NCBI RefSeq assembly: GCF_014697355.1
Contig: NZ_JACJRQ010000037.1
Location: forward strand, 1-64,000
Length of the DNA: 64,000 nucleotides
Direction: 5' to 3'
DNA from: Nostoc calcicola FACHB-3891
Lineage (GTDB): Bacteria > Cyanobacteriota > Cyanobacteriia > Cyanobacteriales > Nostocaceae
How positions within the stretch are numbered: the stretch's first letter is position 1; every line of letters begins with the position of its first letter. A program made the position numbers and the translations under genes. The notes below the pieces were generated by a model. It was not told the DNA's origin. It worked only from the letters and a program-made list of their open reading frames with translations, and ran no database searches. Below, piece after piece: positions 34,173-45,201 of this stretch.

Positions 34173-36182
34173 TTACGACGCCAATAATTGCCGAATTATC
34201 CTAGCTAAAGCCTTTTGGGTGAAACGGCTGGCCACTTGTTGACCCAAACGCTGCACACCCGGATTTACCAATAACTGGGCAATTTTAGGCGCAAGTTCCA
34301 CTGGATCGAAACCTCGTGTTTCTCGAAGAATATTTAAAATGCGTTTGATATGCTCCAAGGTTTGTTGTTGTTCAACTGTCGCGGCTGGAGTTTCATTAAC
34401 TGCTGTCAGCCCTACCCGTTCTCTTAGTAAATAGGTAAAGTTATGCAAAATATTTTTACCTAAAGCATCAAGTCCATTCACAGATTCATCCACCAACTTG
34501 TCACGAATGAAAGCGCCGCGTTCAGATGATAGAAATTCTATCCCCTGATTCAACACTAAATTAAAGTCGTAATCTTGACTGTTACGCGCATTTTTTAACA
34601 AGTTTTCTAAGCGATTCCAGCGAAATCTGCCGTCTTTAAATAACAAATCTTGCAATGATGCTCTTAATTGTGGTGCTGGGTCTGTTAACAGGCGTTTAGA
34701 AACGTAGGGATAAGCTTCGCTGAGAACTTTAAAATTCGGATCTATAAATATTGCAATACCTTCCAACGTCACCAGGGAGCGAATAATTAAAGCGTAGTAG
34801 GGCGGTACGCGGAAAGGATATTCATACATCAAAGCCGATAATTCATCGGTGATGCTTTTAATGTTGAGTTCAGCAACACTGGCTCCTTGGGCATCAGCAA
34901 ATACTCTGGCAAAAGCTGGGATAATTGGTGTTAAATCTGTTTCCGGTGATAAAAAATCTAATTTAACGTAGTCTTTTGCTAAGCCTTCAAAGTCGCGGTT
35001 AACGACATGAACGATCGCTTCAATTAAACCATAGCGCTGCGGTGGTTTAATCTCGCTCATCATCCCAAAGTCGAGATAAGCTAATTTACCATCGGTTGTT
35101 GCTAACAAATTACCAGGATGGGGATCGGCGTGGAAAAATCCGTGTTCTAGTAGCTGGCGTAGAGAACACTGCACGCCCACTTCAATTAAATAACGAGCAT
35201 TTATACCTTGGGCGCGAATTTCTTCGGTCTGGGTTAATTTCGTGCCGTTAATCCACTCCATCGTCAACACACGACGATTGGTATATTCCCAGTAAATTTT
35301 CGGTACGTAAATGTCTTTTATGTGACCATATAACTCGAAAAATAGTTCGGCATTTTCGCCTTCATGGATGTAATCCATTTCTTCAAAAATGCGATCGCCT
35401 AATTCATCGAGAATCCCAACTAAGTCACTGCGTACCCGTTTGACCTTTTTCTGTACCCAAGCGGCCAGGTTACGCAAGATATACAAATCAATGGTAATCC
35501 GCTCTCTTAAGTCTGGACGTTGGACTTTAACAGCGACTTCTTCACCAGTTTTCAGCTTACCTTTGTATACTTGCCCCAAGGAAGCCGCAGCGATTGGCTG
35601 GGGCGAGAGTTGGGCGTAAATCTCTTCAGGAGGTGCCCCTAATTCTTCTTGAATAAACTGGTAAGCAATTTCATTGGGAAAAGGCGGTAATTGGTCTTGT
35701 AGCCTAGTTAATTCTTCCAGATATACAGGAGGAACCAAATCCGGTCTCGTGGACAAAGCTTGGCCAATTTTGATGTAAGCAGGTCCTAGTCGCGTTAGTA
35801 ATTCTCGTAGCTGAACGGCTCGGCGGCGGTCATTTTTGACTACAATTCCCCGTTTAGTATCAGACCATATCCCAAAGGCGAAGGAGAGTGTTGGCCTCAA
35901 CACTGCAAAAATCCGCCCCAAAACTTGCAGCGGTTTACTTTGGTAATGCGCCGCGATCTCTACAGGATCGTAAAGCGTCTCAGGTTCGGCTGTTTTAGTA
36001 TCCCTTCGGGCTGCTAAAAGTCTTGGCGATGTCTGCAATTGGCTACGCTTGGACAATACCAAGTCTTGTGTAGTATTTTCTGGCACTATATCAATAACAT
36101 GCAGTTCGCCTTGGCTACTGTTGCCGCTGCGACTGTCCTCCTGAATCGATCCGGAATTAGGGGGAAGTGTCTTAACAATCAT
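34173..36182 (-). CDS. ABC1/AarF (UbiB) family atypical kinase
   Basis: About 669 residues. ABC1 signatures are all present: RLGPAYIKIGQALSTRPDLV (KxGQ), AAASLGQVYKGKL (Ala-rich nucleotide loop), VAVKVQRP (catalytic Lys), HADPHPGNLL and YLDFGMMSEI (metal-binding DFG). The C-terminal 150 residues are helical and end VASRFTQKALARIIRQLL, possibly membrane associated. Family members regulate isoprenoid-quinone synthesis in mitochondria, plastids and bacteria. In cyanobacteria they are linked to plastoquinone and tocopherol metabolism. I choose ATG 36182 (MIVKTLPPNSGS). An ATG at 36275 lies in repeat words and adds a spurious lead. The gene is divergent from recN. Confidence 0.93.
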   Translation of the reverse strand: MIVKTLPPNSGSIQEDSRSGNSSQGELHVIDIVPENTTQDLVLSKRSQLQTSPRLLAARRDTKTAEPETLYDPVEIAAHYQSKPLQVLGRIFAVLRPTLSFAFGIWSDTKRGIVVKNDRRRAVQLRELLTRLGPAYIKIGQALSTRPDLVPPVYLEELTRLQDQLPPFPNEIAYQFIQEELGAPPEEIYAQLSPQPIAAASLGQVYKGKLKTGEEVAVKVQRPDLRERITIDLYILRNLAAWVQKKVKRVRSDLVGILDELGDRIFEEMDYIHEGENAELFFELYGHIKDIYVPKIYWEYTNRRVLTMEWINGTKLTQTEEIRAQGINARYLIEVGVQCSLRQLLEHGFFHADPHPGNLLATTDGKLAYLDFGMMSEIKPPQRYGLIEAIVHVVNRDFEGLAKDYVKLDFLSPETDLTPIIPAFARVFADAQGASVAELNIKSITDELSALMYEYPFRVPPYYALIIRSLVTLEGIAIFIDPNFKVLSEAYPYVSKRLLTDPAPQLRASLQDLLFKDGRFRWNRLENLLKNARNSQDYDFNLVLNQGIEFLSSERGAFIRDKLVDESVNGLDALGKNILHNFTYLLRERVGLTAVNETPAATVEQQQTLEHIKRILNILRETRGFDPVELAPKIAQLLVNPGVQRLGQQVASRFTQKALARIIRQLLAS

Positions 36183-36608
36183 GGGGAAGGCCACCGCTGA
36201 GAATGAGCATGTTAAGTATTGTAACAATATGTTGAGGAATTGGACATCGGGCATTGGGTATTGGCCATTGGGCATTGGAGAAGAAGCAGGGGGGCAGGGG
36301 GCGGGGGGCAGAGGGGAAGATTTTCTCCCCTGCTCCCTGCTTCCCCATCCCCCTCATCCCCCTCATCTCCCTCATCCCCATTCCCCACTCCCAATTCCTT
36401 TGCTACACTAATATGGGCGTATTAATTTAATGGTAGTAGGTATTGCTGCTTTTCTCGGTGCTGAGTTAAAAGTGCTAAGTCTTAAACTCAAGACATGCGG
36501 GCTTACTAACTAACTCCGAAATTTTCTTCCGACTCACAACTCAGCACTTTACACGCGGCTCATAGCCCCGCTGGCGCTAACAGCACTATGGAAGGAGAAT
36601 TTGGCTAA
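36183..36608. repeat. GC-rich palindrome and tandem words before recN
   Basis: GGGCATTGGGTATTGGCC words lead into an AGAAGCAGGGGGGC to CTCCCCTGCTCCCTGC element shared with 9290-9350. CCCCTCATCCC nonamers follow to 36400. At 36548-36586 a GCGGCTCATAGCCCCGCTGG-type small dispersed repeat lies just before recN. The middle, 36420-36540, is unique and may hold the recN promoter. No gene was seen. Confidence 0.7.
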
Positions 36609-38357
36609 ATGTTGCTTTGCTTGCGAATTGAAAACTTTGCTCTCATTGACCAACTGGAATTGGAGTTTGGCGCGGGACTCAATGTGTTGACGGGTGAAAC
36701 CGGCGCCGGAAAATCAATTATTTTAGATGCTATTGATGCCGCTTTGGGCGGTAAAGTCTCTAGTCGAGTAATTCGTACAGGGACAAATCGGGCGATGGTA
36801 GAAGCTACTTTCACTTCCAACCCGCCTTTAGCTGCTTGGTTGACGGAACAGGAAATCGATTTGCTGGATGAAAACTCCGTAGTCATTAGCCGAGAAATCA
36901 CCGCCACAGCTAGTAATGTCCGCAGTCGATCGCGGGTGAATGGTGTGTTGGTAAATCGGCAGATTATGGGAGGACTGCGCGATCGCTTGGTGGAAATCAC
37001 AGCCCAAGGTCAAACTGTACAAGTGGGACAATCTGCCCAAGTCCGGGACTGGTTGGATTTATATGGCGGTGACTCCCTGATGCACCAACGCCAAAAGGTA
37101 GCCAGCAGCTTTAGTGCTTACCAACAAGCACATCTAGCACTAGAAAAGCGCCGGACATCAGAACGGGAACGTTTGCAACAACTCGATTTGCTCACCTATC
37201 AAGTGCAAGAATTGGGAGCAGCTAATCTGTGCGAACCAAATGAATTGGAACAGTTGGCACAAGAACGCGAACGCCTGAATCATGTTGTTGATTTGCAACA
37301 AATGAGCTACAAAATTTATCAGGCTTTGTATCAAAATGACGATGAAACTCCCGCCGCCGCAGATTTATTGGGAGACAGCGAAGCAACATTAAATGACATG
37401 GTGGAATACGACACCCAACTGCAACACCTGTTGGAATTAGTCAGGGATGCCCAAGCTGCGGTTATGGAAGTGGGAAGGCAAATTAATGCCTATGGTGATG
37501 GTTTGGAAGCCGATCCGCAGCGGTTGGAAGAAGTGGAAGAACGGGTTCGGGAATTAAAGCAAATTTGCCGCAAGTATGGGCCGACATTAACAGAAGCGAT
37601 CGCTTACTACCAACTTATCCAAGGCGAATTAGCCCAACTTAACGACAGCGAACAATCTATCGAAAGTCTAGAACAGCAAGAAAACTCGTGTTTTGAGAAA
37701 CTCACCCAAGTAAGTAATCAATTAACTCAACTGCGTAGTAAGGCGGCTGCTAATTTAGAATCACGTTTGATATCTGAACTCAAACCTTTAGCTATGGAAA
37801 AGGTGAAATTTCAAGTTGAAATTTTGCCGACTTCCCCAACTGCTATGGGAGCAGATAAAATTACCTTTATGTTTAGTCCCAACCCCGGAGAACCACTGCA
37901 ACCTTTAACAGAAATTGCCTCTGGCGGGGAAATGAGCCGGTTTTTACTGGCATTGAAAGCTTGTTTTTCCCAAGTCGATGCCGCTGGGACAATGGTCTTT
38001 GATGAAATTGATGTGGGGGTTTCCGGAAGAGTCGCCCAAGCGATCGCTGAAAAATTACATCAACTCAGTCAACGCAACCAAGTATTATGTGTTACCCACC
38101 AACCTTTAGTTGCAGCAATGGCAGACCGCCATTTCCGGGTGGATAAGCAAACTATCAATCAAGGTAAAGGTAAAAAAATTAACAATGGTAACGTGGAACA
38201 ACGTACTGTTGTGCGAGTTACTGCCTTAGATAATTTAACTACTCGTCGGGAAGAATTAGCCCAGTTAGCTGGTGGAAAATCAGCAAGTGACGCGATCGCT
38301 TTTGCCGAATCTTTGTTATTGCAAGCCGCTAATCACCGTCGAGGGGAACAGACTTGA
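36609..38357 (+). CDS. recN: DNA repair protein RecN
   Basis: 582 residues of the SMC-like RecN ATPase, which gathers double-strand break ends for recombination. The N-terminal Walker A is LTGETGAGKS (29-36), preceded by LRIENFALIDQLELEF. RVNGVLVNRQIMGGLRD and EITAQGQTVQ follow. A coiled coil spans about 155-390, then the signature LTEIASGGEMSRFLLAL and Walker B MVFDEIDVGVSGRVA, with LCVTHQPLVAAMAD. The start is ATG 36609 (MLLCLRIENF), after GGAAGGAG at 36591-36598. No LexA-like site was evident. Monocistronic. Confidence 0.96.
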   Translation: MLLCLRIENFALIDQLELEFGAGLNVLTGETGAGKSIILDAIDAALGGKVSSRVIRTGTNRAMVEATFTSNPPLAAWLTEQEIDLLDENSVVISREITATASNVRSRSRVNGVLVNRQIMGGLRDRLVEITAQGQTVQVGQSAQVRDWLDLYGGDSLMHQRQKVASSFSAYQQAHLALEKRRTSERERLQQLDLLTYQVQELGAANLCEPNELEQLAQERERLNHVVDLQQMSYKIYQALYQNDDETPAAADLLGDSEATLNDMVEYDTQLQHLLELVRDAQAAVMEVGRQINAYGDGLEADPQRLEEVEERVRELKQICRKYGPTLTEAIAYYQLIQGELAQLNDSEQSIESLEQQENSCFEKLTQVSNQLTQLRSKAAANLESRLISELKPLAMEKVKFQVEILPTSPTAMGADKITFMFSPNPGEPLQPLTEIASGGEMSRFLLALKACFSQVDAAGTMVFDEIDVGVSGRVAQAIAEKLHQLSQRNQVLCVTHQPLVAAMADRHFRVDKQTINQGKGKKINNGNVEQRTVVRVTALDNLTTRREELAQLAGGKSASDAIAFAESLLLQAANHRRGEQT

Positions 38358-38813
38358 TGGAATTTTAGATTTTAGATTTGGGATTTTGGATTGAAATAAG
38401 ACCTGCCTTGAAAATAGGGACTGGGGACTGGGGACTGGGGACTAGGAAAGAGATATTTTCATTCCTTTCTTGTGCTCGCGTAGCGTGCGCTTTGCGCTCA
38501 CTATGTTCATGGAGTCTCTTGCAAAACCCACCCCTTAATCCCCTCCCCTTACCAAGGGGAGGGGAGATTAAGCGTAGCTTTGGCGGGGTGGGGTTCTTTT
38601 ATTATGGGTAATTTGGCGGACATGATATTACCGCTACTTTCATTATCCTTTGCGTAAGTCCTGATTGAAAAAAATCCGTAGACTTATCATGTGAAAATCG
38701 CTGTAATCAGCATATATTGTGGGCATCATAATCCAAGCAGAATACGCAAACTAGCTACCAAAAAGTTCCTTGGCAGCTAGTTTTTCATTCATATACAACT
38801 ACAGTATCGGCTG
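38358..38813. repeat. Repeats and GGGGAGGGG palindrome in gap after recN
   Basis: TTTTAGATTTGGGATT and GGGGACT tandem words are followed by a TCGCGTAGCGTGCGC small repeat. A palindromic element at 38524-38596 has AACCCACCCC/GGGGTGGGGTT ends and CCCCTCCCC/GGGGAGGGG centre. TTGGCGGACATGATAT at 38613-38628 recurs at 56806 and 56925. The final 180 bases are unique, include an AGCTAGTTTTTCATTC hairpin-like stretch near 38750-38790, and likely hold the promoter of the next gene. Confidence 0.7.
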
Positions 38814-40094
38814 ATGGCAGATAATTTTAGACGTTATCTCTTTATTTATCGATATAGTTCCTACACTAAGTTTATTTTGGGATACCTACAGATTCAATTA
38901 GGAGTCATCTTAAGCATAAGTATTTGGACGTTCTCAGAAGTTAACTTACAAGCTGCCCAAGTACATGAAAACACGAAATATTCCCCATTAAATACAACTC
39001 AGTATGATTTAAAACTCTCAAAACCTCTCCCCGATGGATTTTTGATTGCGGCACCTGAAAACTTCAATCCCGATTTGCGAGTACCGCCAGTGATACCCAA
39101 ACCAGCGGAGAATTATAGCCCACCAACACCGCCAGTGATACCCAAACCAGCGGAGAATTCTAGCCCAGCAAAAACTTCTACGGAACCAGCAAAACCAAGT
39201 GTAGTTTTAGAAAGTATCGATACAGACTATCGCTATGACACAGACAACTTTGGGCAAACTAATTTATTCATCGAACCAACACTTCAGTTTCGATTGAGAA
39301 ATGGCAATAAAATATTTGTCAAGACAGGTTATAACTTCTTTGAGCAACGCGGTGTTGAATCAGTTAGCAATTTTCCTTTGCAAGTTGGATGGGAAGGAAA
39401 AATTGGGCAAGTGACGCTGAAAACAGCAGCTGGAGTGGATGTTTTCGATCGTTTACCCACAGCTATCAATCTTAATGTCAAGGCGGACATTCCGATTTTG
39501 CCAGCGCGAGTTTCGCCATCAGGGAAATTGCGATCGCTATTAGTAGTATCAGGTAATTTAGAACAAGGGCCTTATAAATCCAATGCCCGAACTTTAGAAA
39601 ACGAAATTACTAGTTGGCGATTTGGGCCTGATTTATACTGGCAAATTGACCGAAACACTAGCTTGTTTTCTTCTTTGCGTTTGGGTAACTACAACGATGG
39701 TAATTCTGAGGTGCAGACTTTTAGTAGGCTAGAGCGGAAATTTGGACAATTTTCTTTAGCAGCTAACTTATTTACTTGGAGTTTCGATCGCGATTTTGAA
39801 CGTACAAGTGGCTATTTTTCACCACCAGATTTCCTAGTTTATAACGCTGAGGTGGCTTGGGAAGGAGATATTACTAATTTCTTACGCTGTCGCCTAGCTG
39901 CTAATTTAGGACGACAGCGACTTAAAGGAGAATTCGATAATGCCAATACCTATCAAACACGCTGTACGGTAAAGCTATCACCTAGTATCGAAGCAGATTT
40001 GGGCTATAGCTTTAGTAATGTCCGCAATCAAGATACAGGAGCAAGCGCTTACAGCGGTAACTCTTTAACAGGACAGTTGCGTGTCAAATTTTAA
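38814..40094 (+). CDS. Putative outer-membrane beta-barrel protein
   Basis: 426 residues. An N-terminal hydrophobic segment (about 20-42, LGYLQIQLGVILSISIWTFS) looks like a signal sequence after a basic leader. Residues 88-128 contain a Pro-rich tandem repeat (PPVIPKPAENYSP and PPVIPKPAENSSP). From about 140 onward alternating strands suit a beta-barrel: TNLFIEPTLQFRLRNGNKIF, LQVGWEGKIGQVTLKT, RFGPDLYWQIDRNTSLFSSL. The last residue is Phe (LTGQLRVKF), as usual for outer-membrane barrels. No family is recognised. It lies 245 bases before the first hybrid kinase with repeats between, so co-transcription is unsure. Confidence 0.7.
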   Translation: MADNFRRYLFIYRYSSYTKFILGYLQIQLGVILSISIWTFSEVNLQAAQVHENTKYSPLNTTQYDLKLSKPLPDGFLIAAPENFNPDLRVPPVIPKPAENYSPPTPPVIPKPAENSSPAKTSTEPAKPSVVLESIDTDYRYDTDNFGQTNLFIEPTLQFRLRNGNKIFVKTGYNFFEQRGVESVSNFPLQVGWEGKIGQVTLKTAAGVDVFDRLPTAINLNVKADIPILPARVSPSGKLRSLLVVSGNLEQGPYKSNARTLENEITSWRFGPDLYWQIDRNTSLFSSLRLGNYNDGNSEVQTFSRLERKFGQFSLAANLFTWSFDRDFERTSGYFSPPDFLVYNAEVAWEGDITNFLRCRLAANLGRQRLKGEFDNANTYQTRCTVKLSPSIEADLGYSFSNVRNQDTGASAYSGNSLTGQLRVKF

Positions 40095-40096
40095 TT

Positions 40097-40336
40097 CAGA
40101 ATTCAGGAGTCAGAATTCAGAATTCAGAAGTCAGGAGTCAGAATTCAGAATGCAGAATTCTGAATAAATATAAAATCACCTGTGCTATGGATTTTTGATT
40201 TTTTGATTTTCTTCAAATTATAAAGCTTGAGTATGAAAGTCTTTTAACTCCCAACTCCCAACTCCTAACTCCTAACTCCCAACTCCTGAATTCTGAATTC
40301 TGAATTCTGAATTCTGACTCCTAAATTCTGACTCCT
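40097..40336. repeat. GAATTCA-type heptamers in two inverted tracts
   Basis: CAGAATTCAGAATTCAGGAGT words occur at 40097-40155. Their complement, CTGAATTCTGAATTCTGACTC with CTCCCAACT words, occurs at 40246-40336. The two tracts can pair into a long hairpin. The second abuts the ATG of the hybrid kinase at 40339, so that leader is repeat-derived. Confidence 0.9.
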
Positions 40337-40338
40337 CA

Positions 40339-43300
40339 ATGATGAAAGCACCATTACCTGAGAACGAAACACAGCGAATCGAGTCTCTTTTGCAGTATAA
40401 GATTCTCGATACTCCATCGGAAGCTGCTTTTGACGATCTGACTCATCTAGCCTCATATATTTGTGGAACTCCCATTGCATTAATCAGTTTAGTTGATAGC
40501 GATCGCCAGTGGTTCAAGTCAAAAGTTGGTATAGATGCCCTAGAAACACCCAGAGATATAGCATTCTGCGCCCATGCGATTCTACAACCTGAAGTTTTTG
40601 TTGTGCCTGATGCCACACAAGACGAAAGGTTTGCGACAAATCCGGCAGTTACCTCCGATCCTCATGTGCGGTTTTATGCTGGCATACCGTTGACTAATCC
40701 GGAAGGATATGCATTAGGAACACTTTGTGTTGTTGACCATGTACCCAGAAACCTGTCTCCAGAACAAGTTGAAGCATTAAGAATGCTAGGCCGCCAGGTA
40801 ATTAAGCAACTAGAAATGCGACGCACCTTAGCAAGTTTGGTTTTGGCGAGTGATACACGCAAACAAGCACAGAAGGCACGCAAACAATTTTTAACAAGAA
40901 TTGCCCAAGGATTTGGGTTGGCGTTGGCTATTTTAGTCCTGATTGGCACGCTTTCATATCAAAGTACAGAAGTGTTGATTAATACGAGTAAAAATTTGCT
41001 CAACACTCAAATGACAATCAACAGTTTGCAAGAACTGTTATCTAATATCAAGGATGCTGAAACGGGACAACGCGGATATATACTCACTGGAAACGATGCG
41101 TATTTAGAACCATATCGAACAGCGCTTCTTAAAGTTGCTCCAGAAATTCAGCACCTCAGAAAATTAACAGCAGACGATCCTCAGCAATTGAGTCAAATCG
41201 ACACTCTTGAACCCCTGATAATAGTAAAACTGAATGAACTGAAAAAGACTATCGATTTGCGCCAAAATCAAGGATTAGATGCTGCATTAAAGGTCATCAA
41301 AACAGATAAGGGAAATAGCATCATGAATGATATTCGCAATATCATTCGTGAGATGGAAAACGAGGAGCAACAAGAGCTTCAGCAGCATTTAAAAATTACT
41401 AAAACCAGTGTCAGCAATACGATTTTGATGCAGGCGATCGCCATTTGCTTAAGTTTCCTGATTCTGGCTATAGTCTACTACTTTATTTATCGTGAGGTGA
41501 GAGAGCGGAAATTCACAGAAGAGACACTGAACAAAGAACGCAATTTTATCTCAGCAGTTCTAGATACAGCCAGCGCTTTGGTAATAGTTCTAGACGCACA
41601 AGGGCAAATTGTTCGCTTCAATCAAGCTTGTGAGCAAACAACTGGTTACTCATTTGATGAAGTTAGAGGCAGGCATTTCTGGAACCTGTTTCTACTTCCG
41701 GAACAGGTAGAGCCGGTGAAAGCAGTTTTTGAACAACTGCAAAATGGTGGAGGCTCAAAAAAATATGAAAACTATTGGATTGTCAAAGATGGTAGTCGGC
41801 GGCTAATTGCCTGGACTAACACTATTTTGCAAGACTATGAGGGTCGCGTTGAATACATTGTTGCTACAGGTATTGATATCACCGATGTCTACGAGGAGCT
41901 TCGCTTACGCAAACGGGCAGAACAGCATCTAAAAGCACAATATGCTACAACCCGTGTCTTGGCAGAGTCTACTACAGTCAACGAAGCTATGCAGCAAATC
42001 CTCCAAGGAATCTGCGAAAGTTTGGGATGGGATTTGAGTGAAATTTGGATGGTAGATCGGGAAGTTCATATACTGAGTTTTTTAGATATTTGGTATAAAA
42101 CATCATTAGAAATGCAGGAATTTGAAATACTCAGTCGGCAGACCACTTTTGCGCCAGGAATTGGGCTACCTGGTCGTGTTTGGGCTAGTGCTGAACCTGT
42201 TTGGATTGCTGATGTCGCTAAAGATCGCGATTTTGGGCGCTGGAACATCGCTGCCAAAGCCGGACTACATGGAGCTTTCGGTTTTCCGATTCGTGGGGGT
42301 AAAAAAATCCTTGGTGTGATTACTTGCTTTAGCCATGAAATCCAGCAACCTGACTCAGATTTGGCAAAAGTCATGAATTCCATTGGCGAGCAAGTCGGAC
42401 AGTTTATTGAGCGCAAACAGGCAGAAGAAGAACTCCAACGCCAAAACTTGCGATCGCAATTATTTACGGAAATCACCCTGAAGATTCGCCAGTCTTTGCA
42501 AATTAAAGAAATTCTCCAAATCGCTGTTACGGAAGTGCAAAAAATTCTCCATAGCGATCGAGTCTTAATTTATCAGCCTTTGTTAGATGGATCTGCAACC
42601 ACCATCGTTGAAGCAGTAGTTTCTGGCTGGCTGACAATCAAAGAGAAAAAGCTCACCGATGCTTACTTTCGAGCCGAATATCTACAACAGTATTATCTAC
42701 AGCAGTATCGTCAAAAACGCAATTTGGGGCTTGCAGATTTGGATTTAGGTGAAGCCCAAAAAAATCACATAGAATTACTCCAACAATTTGGAGTCAAGTC
42801 CAATTTAGTTGTGCCCATTCTCGTTAAAGAAGAACTCTGTGGTTTGTTGATTGTTCATCAGTGCGGTAGTTCTCGTCAATGGTCTAGTTTTGAAACCCAT
42901 CTTTTGCGGCAAATAGCCGATCAAGTAGGTATCGCCTTAGCCCAAGCTCAAATGTTACATGCAGAAACTCAACAGCGACGAGAACTTGAAGTTGCCCGTC
43001 ACGAAGCTGAATTAGCTTCTAAAACCAAAAGCGCTTTTTTAGCTAACATGAGCCACGAAATCCGTACCCCCATGAATGCTGTGTTGGGGATGACGGGTTT
43101 AATGTTAGAAACTCCCCTGAATTCAGAGCAACGGGATTTTATCGAAACAATTCGTATTAGTGGAGATGCTCTATTAAGCCTAATTAACGAAATTTTGGAT
43201 TTGTCCAAACTTGAAGCTGGGGAGATGGTATTAGAAACCCTAGATTTTGACTTATCCACCTGTGTGGAAGAAGTGTTGGAATTATTAGCGCCCCCAGCCC

Positions 43301-45021
43301 ATAACAAAGGATTAGAAATTGCCGCCTTGATTTATCCCAACGTCCCCACCCATCTGCAAGGCGATGCTGGTCGTTTGCGGCAAATTCTGATGAATTTAAT
43401 CAGCAACGCCGTCAAATTCACCAGCAGTGGAGAGGTAATAGTACGAGTAGAAGTGCGATCGCAAACTTCTACTACAGCCACCATCAATTTTGCGATCGCA
43501 GACACCGGTCTTGGCATTACCTCTGAAGACCAATGCAAACTCTTTACGCCATTTACCCAAGTAGACGCTTCCACCACCCGCAAGTATGGCGGCACAGGTT
43601 TGGGATTAGCCATCTGCAAACAATTGGTGAGTTTGATGGGAGGAGAAATCGGCGTCGAAAGTTATCTGGGAAAAGGATCTAAATTTTGGTTTGAAATAAC
43701 TTTTCCCAAGCAACTTCAGCCTATTTCCTCAATACACGATCGCGCACTTCTGACTAATCGGCGCTTGTTAGTAGTCGATGATAACGCTACTAATCGCAAA
43801 ATCATCCAGTATCAAGCTACCCGTTGGGGGATGCTAGTAGATCAAGCTGCTTCCGCTACTATTGCCCTGAAAGCTATTCAACAAGCTGCCAAGCACCAAA
43901 ATTTCTATGACATTGCAGTGATTGACATGCAGATGCCAGAAATGGATGGCATGACTTTGGGAGAGGAAATTAAGAAGAATTTAGCGATCGCCCAGTTACC
44001 TTTGATTATGCTCACCTCTACCAATCAACGCGATGAAATCCAACGAGCGCTAAAAATCGGATTTGCGGCTTATTTGGTTAAACCTGTCAAGCCATCACGA
44101 CTTCTCGATGCGATCGTCGCCATTTTAGAAACGCAACAAGAGGACACAGCGAAATCTTGTACATTCCCCGCGTCCCCGTGTCCCCTCGTCCCCGCGTCCT
44201 CCTGTCTCCCCGTCCCCGCGTCCCCTTCCCAGATTTTTAACTTTCCTAAATTAAGAATTCTCCTAGCAGAGGATAATTTGGTGAATCAGAAAGTAGCCTT
44301 GAAGCAACTCCAAAGTCTCGGCTACAGTGCTGATGTTGCCGGTAATGGCCAAGAAGTTTTGCAGCTATTAGAAAAAATTCATTACGATTTAATTTTGATG
44401 GACTGTCAAATGCCAGTTCTTGATGGATTAGAAACTACAAAAGAAATTCATCGTTGGCAAAAAAACTGCTTTGTAAGTGGTCGTCGTCCCGTGGTAATTG
44501 CAATGACAGCTAATGCCATGAAAGAAGACCAACAAATGTGTATAGATGCGGGCATGGATGACTACTTGAGCAAACCAGTAATGAAGGAAAAATTAGCGGC
44601 AGTTCTAGACCGTTGGGCAATGCTGATATTGCCAAAACAAACTTTTGTTTGTGAACTGAATATTTCTACAACAAATGTCGCCTTAGTCGAGCTACCAATT
44701 GATTGGGAACGCTTGCATCAACTCTCAGAAAACAACCCAGAATTTGAAATAGAACTACTAGAAATCTTTGTTGAAGATACTCAACCTCGTCTAGAGATAA
44801 TTAAAATGGCGATCGCTGCTCAAGACTTTGAGCAAATAGCGCGAGAAGCCCATCAAATCAAAGGTGCTAGTGCCAACATGGGAATTACAACCATGCATTT
44901 GGCAGCAGAAAACCTAGAACAACTAGCTCGCAACCAAGAGCGTCGAGGCACTAACCAATTTATCTTAGAATTAGAAGACTTTCTTAAACGCATCCAAGAA
45001 TTTTTAGTCATTAGTCATTAG
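40339..45021 (+). CDS. Hybrid sensor histidine kinase, GAF-CHASE3-PAS-GAF-GAF-HK-REC-REC-HPt
   Basis: 1560 residues, membrane bound. The order is GAF (about 25-165), transmembrane helix (about 190-212), CHASE3 (about 218-350, with [14 protein letters not shown]), helix (about 358-383), PAS (about 398-510) and GAF (540-690). A second GAF follows (715-865), then HisKA with [14 protein letters not shown] (His about 906) and HATPase (1010-1125, TDAGLG-like ADTGLGI and GGTGLGLAI). Receivers are at 1147-1270 ([11 protein letters not shown]) and 1305-1425 ([11 protein letters not shown]). An HPt domain closes it ([12 protein letters not shown], His about 1504). A Pro/Ser-rich linker at 1273-1297 is encoded by CGTCCCC repeats. 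The stop lies in a TTAGTCA array. The REC-HPt end is nearly identical to that of the kinase at 48753. The signal sensed is unknown. Confidence 0.95.
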   Translation: MMKAPLPENETQRIESLLQYKILDTPSEAAFDDLTHLASYICGTPIALISLVDSDRQWFKSKVGIDALETPRDIAFCAHAILQPEVFVVPDATQDERFATNPAVTSDPHVRFYAGIPLTNPEGYALGTLCVVDHVPRNLSPEQVEALRMLGRQVIKQLEMRRTLASLVLASDTRKQAQKARKQFLTRIAQGFGLALAILVLIGTLSYQSTEVLINTSKNLLNTQMTINSLQELLSNIKDAETGQRGYILTGNDAYLEPYRTALLKVAPEIQHLRKLTADDPQQLSQIDTLEPLIIVKLNELKKTIDLRQNQGLDAALKVIKTDKGNSIMNDIRNIIREMENEEQQELQQHLKITKTSVSNTILMQAIAICLSFLILAIVYYFIYREVRERKFTEETLNKERNFISAVLDTASALVIVLDAQGQIVRFNQACEQTTGYSFDEVRGRHFWNLFLLPEQVEPVKAVFEQLQNGGGSKKYENYWIVKDGSRRLIAWTNTILQDYEGRVEYIVATGIDITDVYEELRLRKRAEQHLKAQYATTRVLAESTTVNEAMQQILQGICESLGWDLSEIWMVDREVHILSFLDIWYKTSLEMQEFEILSRQTTFAPGIGLPGRVWASAEPVWIADVAKDRDFGRWNIAAKAGLHGAFGFPIRGGKKILGVITCFSHEIQQPDSDLAKVMNSIGEQVGQFIERKQAEEELQRQNLRSQLFTEITLKIRQSLQIKEILQIAVTEVQKILHSDRVLIYQPLLDGSATTIVEAVVSGWLTIKEKKLTDAYFRAEYLQQYYLQQYRQKRNLGLADLDLGEAQKNHIELLQQFGVKSNLVVPILVKEELCGLLIVHQCGSSRQWSSFETHLLRQIADQVGIALAQAQMLHAETQQRRELEVARHEAELASKTKSAFLANMSHEIRTPMNAVLGMTGLMLETPLNSEQRDFIETIRISGDALLSLINEILDLSKLEAGEMVLETLDFDLSTCVEEVLELLAPPAHNKGLEIAALIYPNVPTHLQGDAGRLRQILMNLISNAVKFTSSGEVIVRVEVRSQTSTTATINFAIADTGLGITSEDQCKLFTPFTQVDASTTRKYGGTGLGLAICKQLVSLMGGEIGVESYLGKGSKFWFEITFPKQLQPISSIHDRALLTNRRLLVVDDNATNRKIIQYQATRWGMLVDQAASATIALKAIQQAAKHQNFYDIAVIDMQMPEMDGMTLGEEIKKNLAIAQLPLIMLTSTNQRDEIQRALKIGFAAYLVKPVKPSRLLDAIVAILETQQEDTAKSCTFPASPCPLVPASSCLPVPASPSQIFNFPKLRILLAEDNLVNQKVALKQLQSLGYSADVAGNGQEVLQLLEKIHYDLILMDCQMPVLDGLETTKEIHRWQKNCFVSGRRPVVIAMTANAMKEDQQMCIDAGMDDYLSKPVMKEKLAAVLDRWAMLILPKQTFVCELNISTTNVALVELPIDWERLHQLSENNPEFEIELLEIFVEDTQPRLEIIKMAIAAQDFEQIAREAHQIKGASANMGITTMHLAAENLEQLARNQERRGTNQFILELEDFLKRIQEFLVISH

Positions 45022-45033
45022 TCATTAGTCATT

Positions 45034-45127
45034 ATACTTCTTGCAAAAATCCTTCTTTGCGTTCTCTTCTCTGCGCCTCTGCACCTCTGCGTGAGACAAA
45101 AAATATTTTTTTACCCAAGAGGTCTAT
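45034..45127. repeat. MITE-like element A, TATACTTCTTGCAAAA / AAGAGGTCTA ends
   Basis: The ends TATACTTCTTG and CCAAGAGGTCTA are imperfect inverted repeats. The inside reads CTTTGCGTTCTCTTCT and GCCTCTGCACCTCTGCGTG. A closely related, longer copy is at 56661-56796. It follows a TTAGTCA array directly after the kinase stop. Confidence 0.7.
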
Positions 45128-45201
45128 TAATTATTCATTTCCAAATAACAAATGGGAATACTAAATTTAGTGTTTGAAAAGTAGGTTCTGAGGTTTTCCT
45201 G

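Noticed and set aside
36212-36425. Several small frames upstream of recN
   Set aside because: All translate the GC-rich repeat and CCCCTCATCCC units on either strand.
38378-38611. 77-residue frame after recN
   Set aside because: It translates GGGGACT words and the GGGGAGGGG palindrome, with no conserved-looking part.
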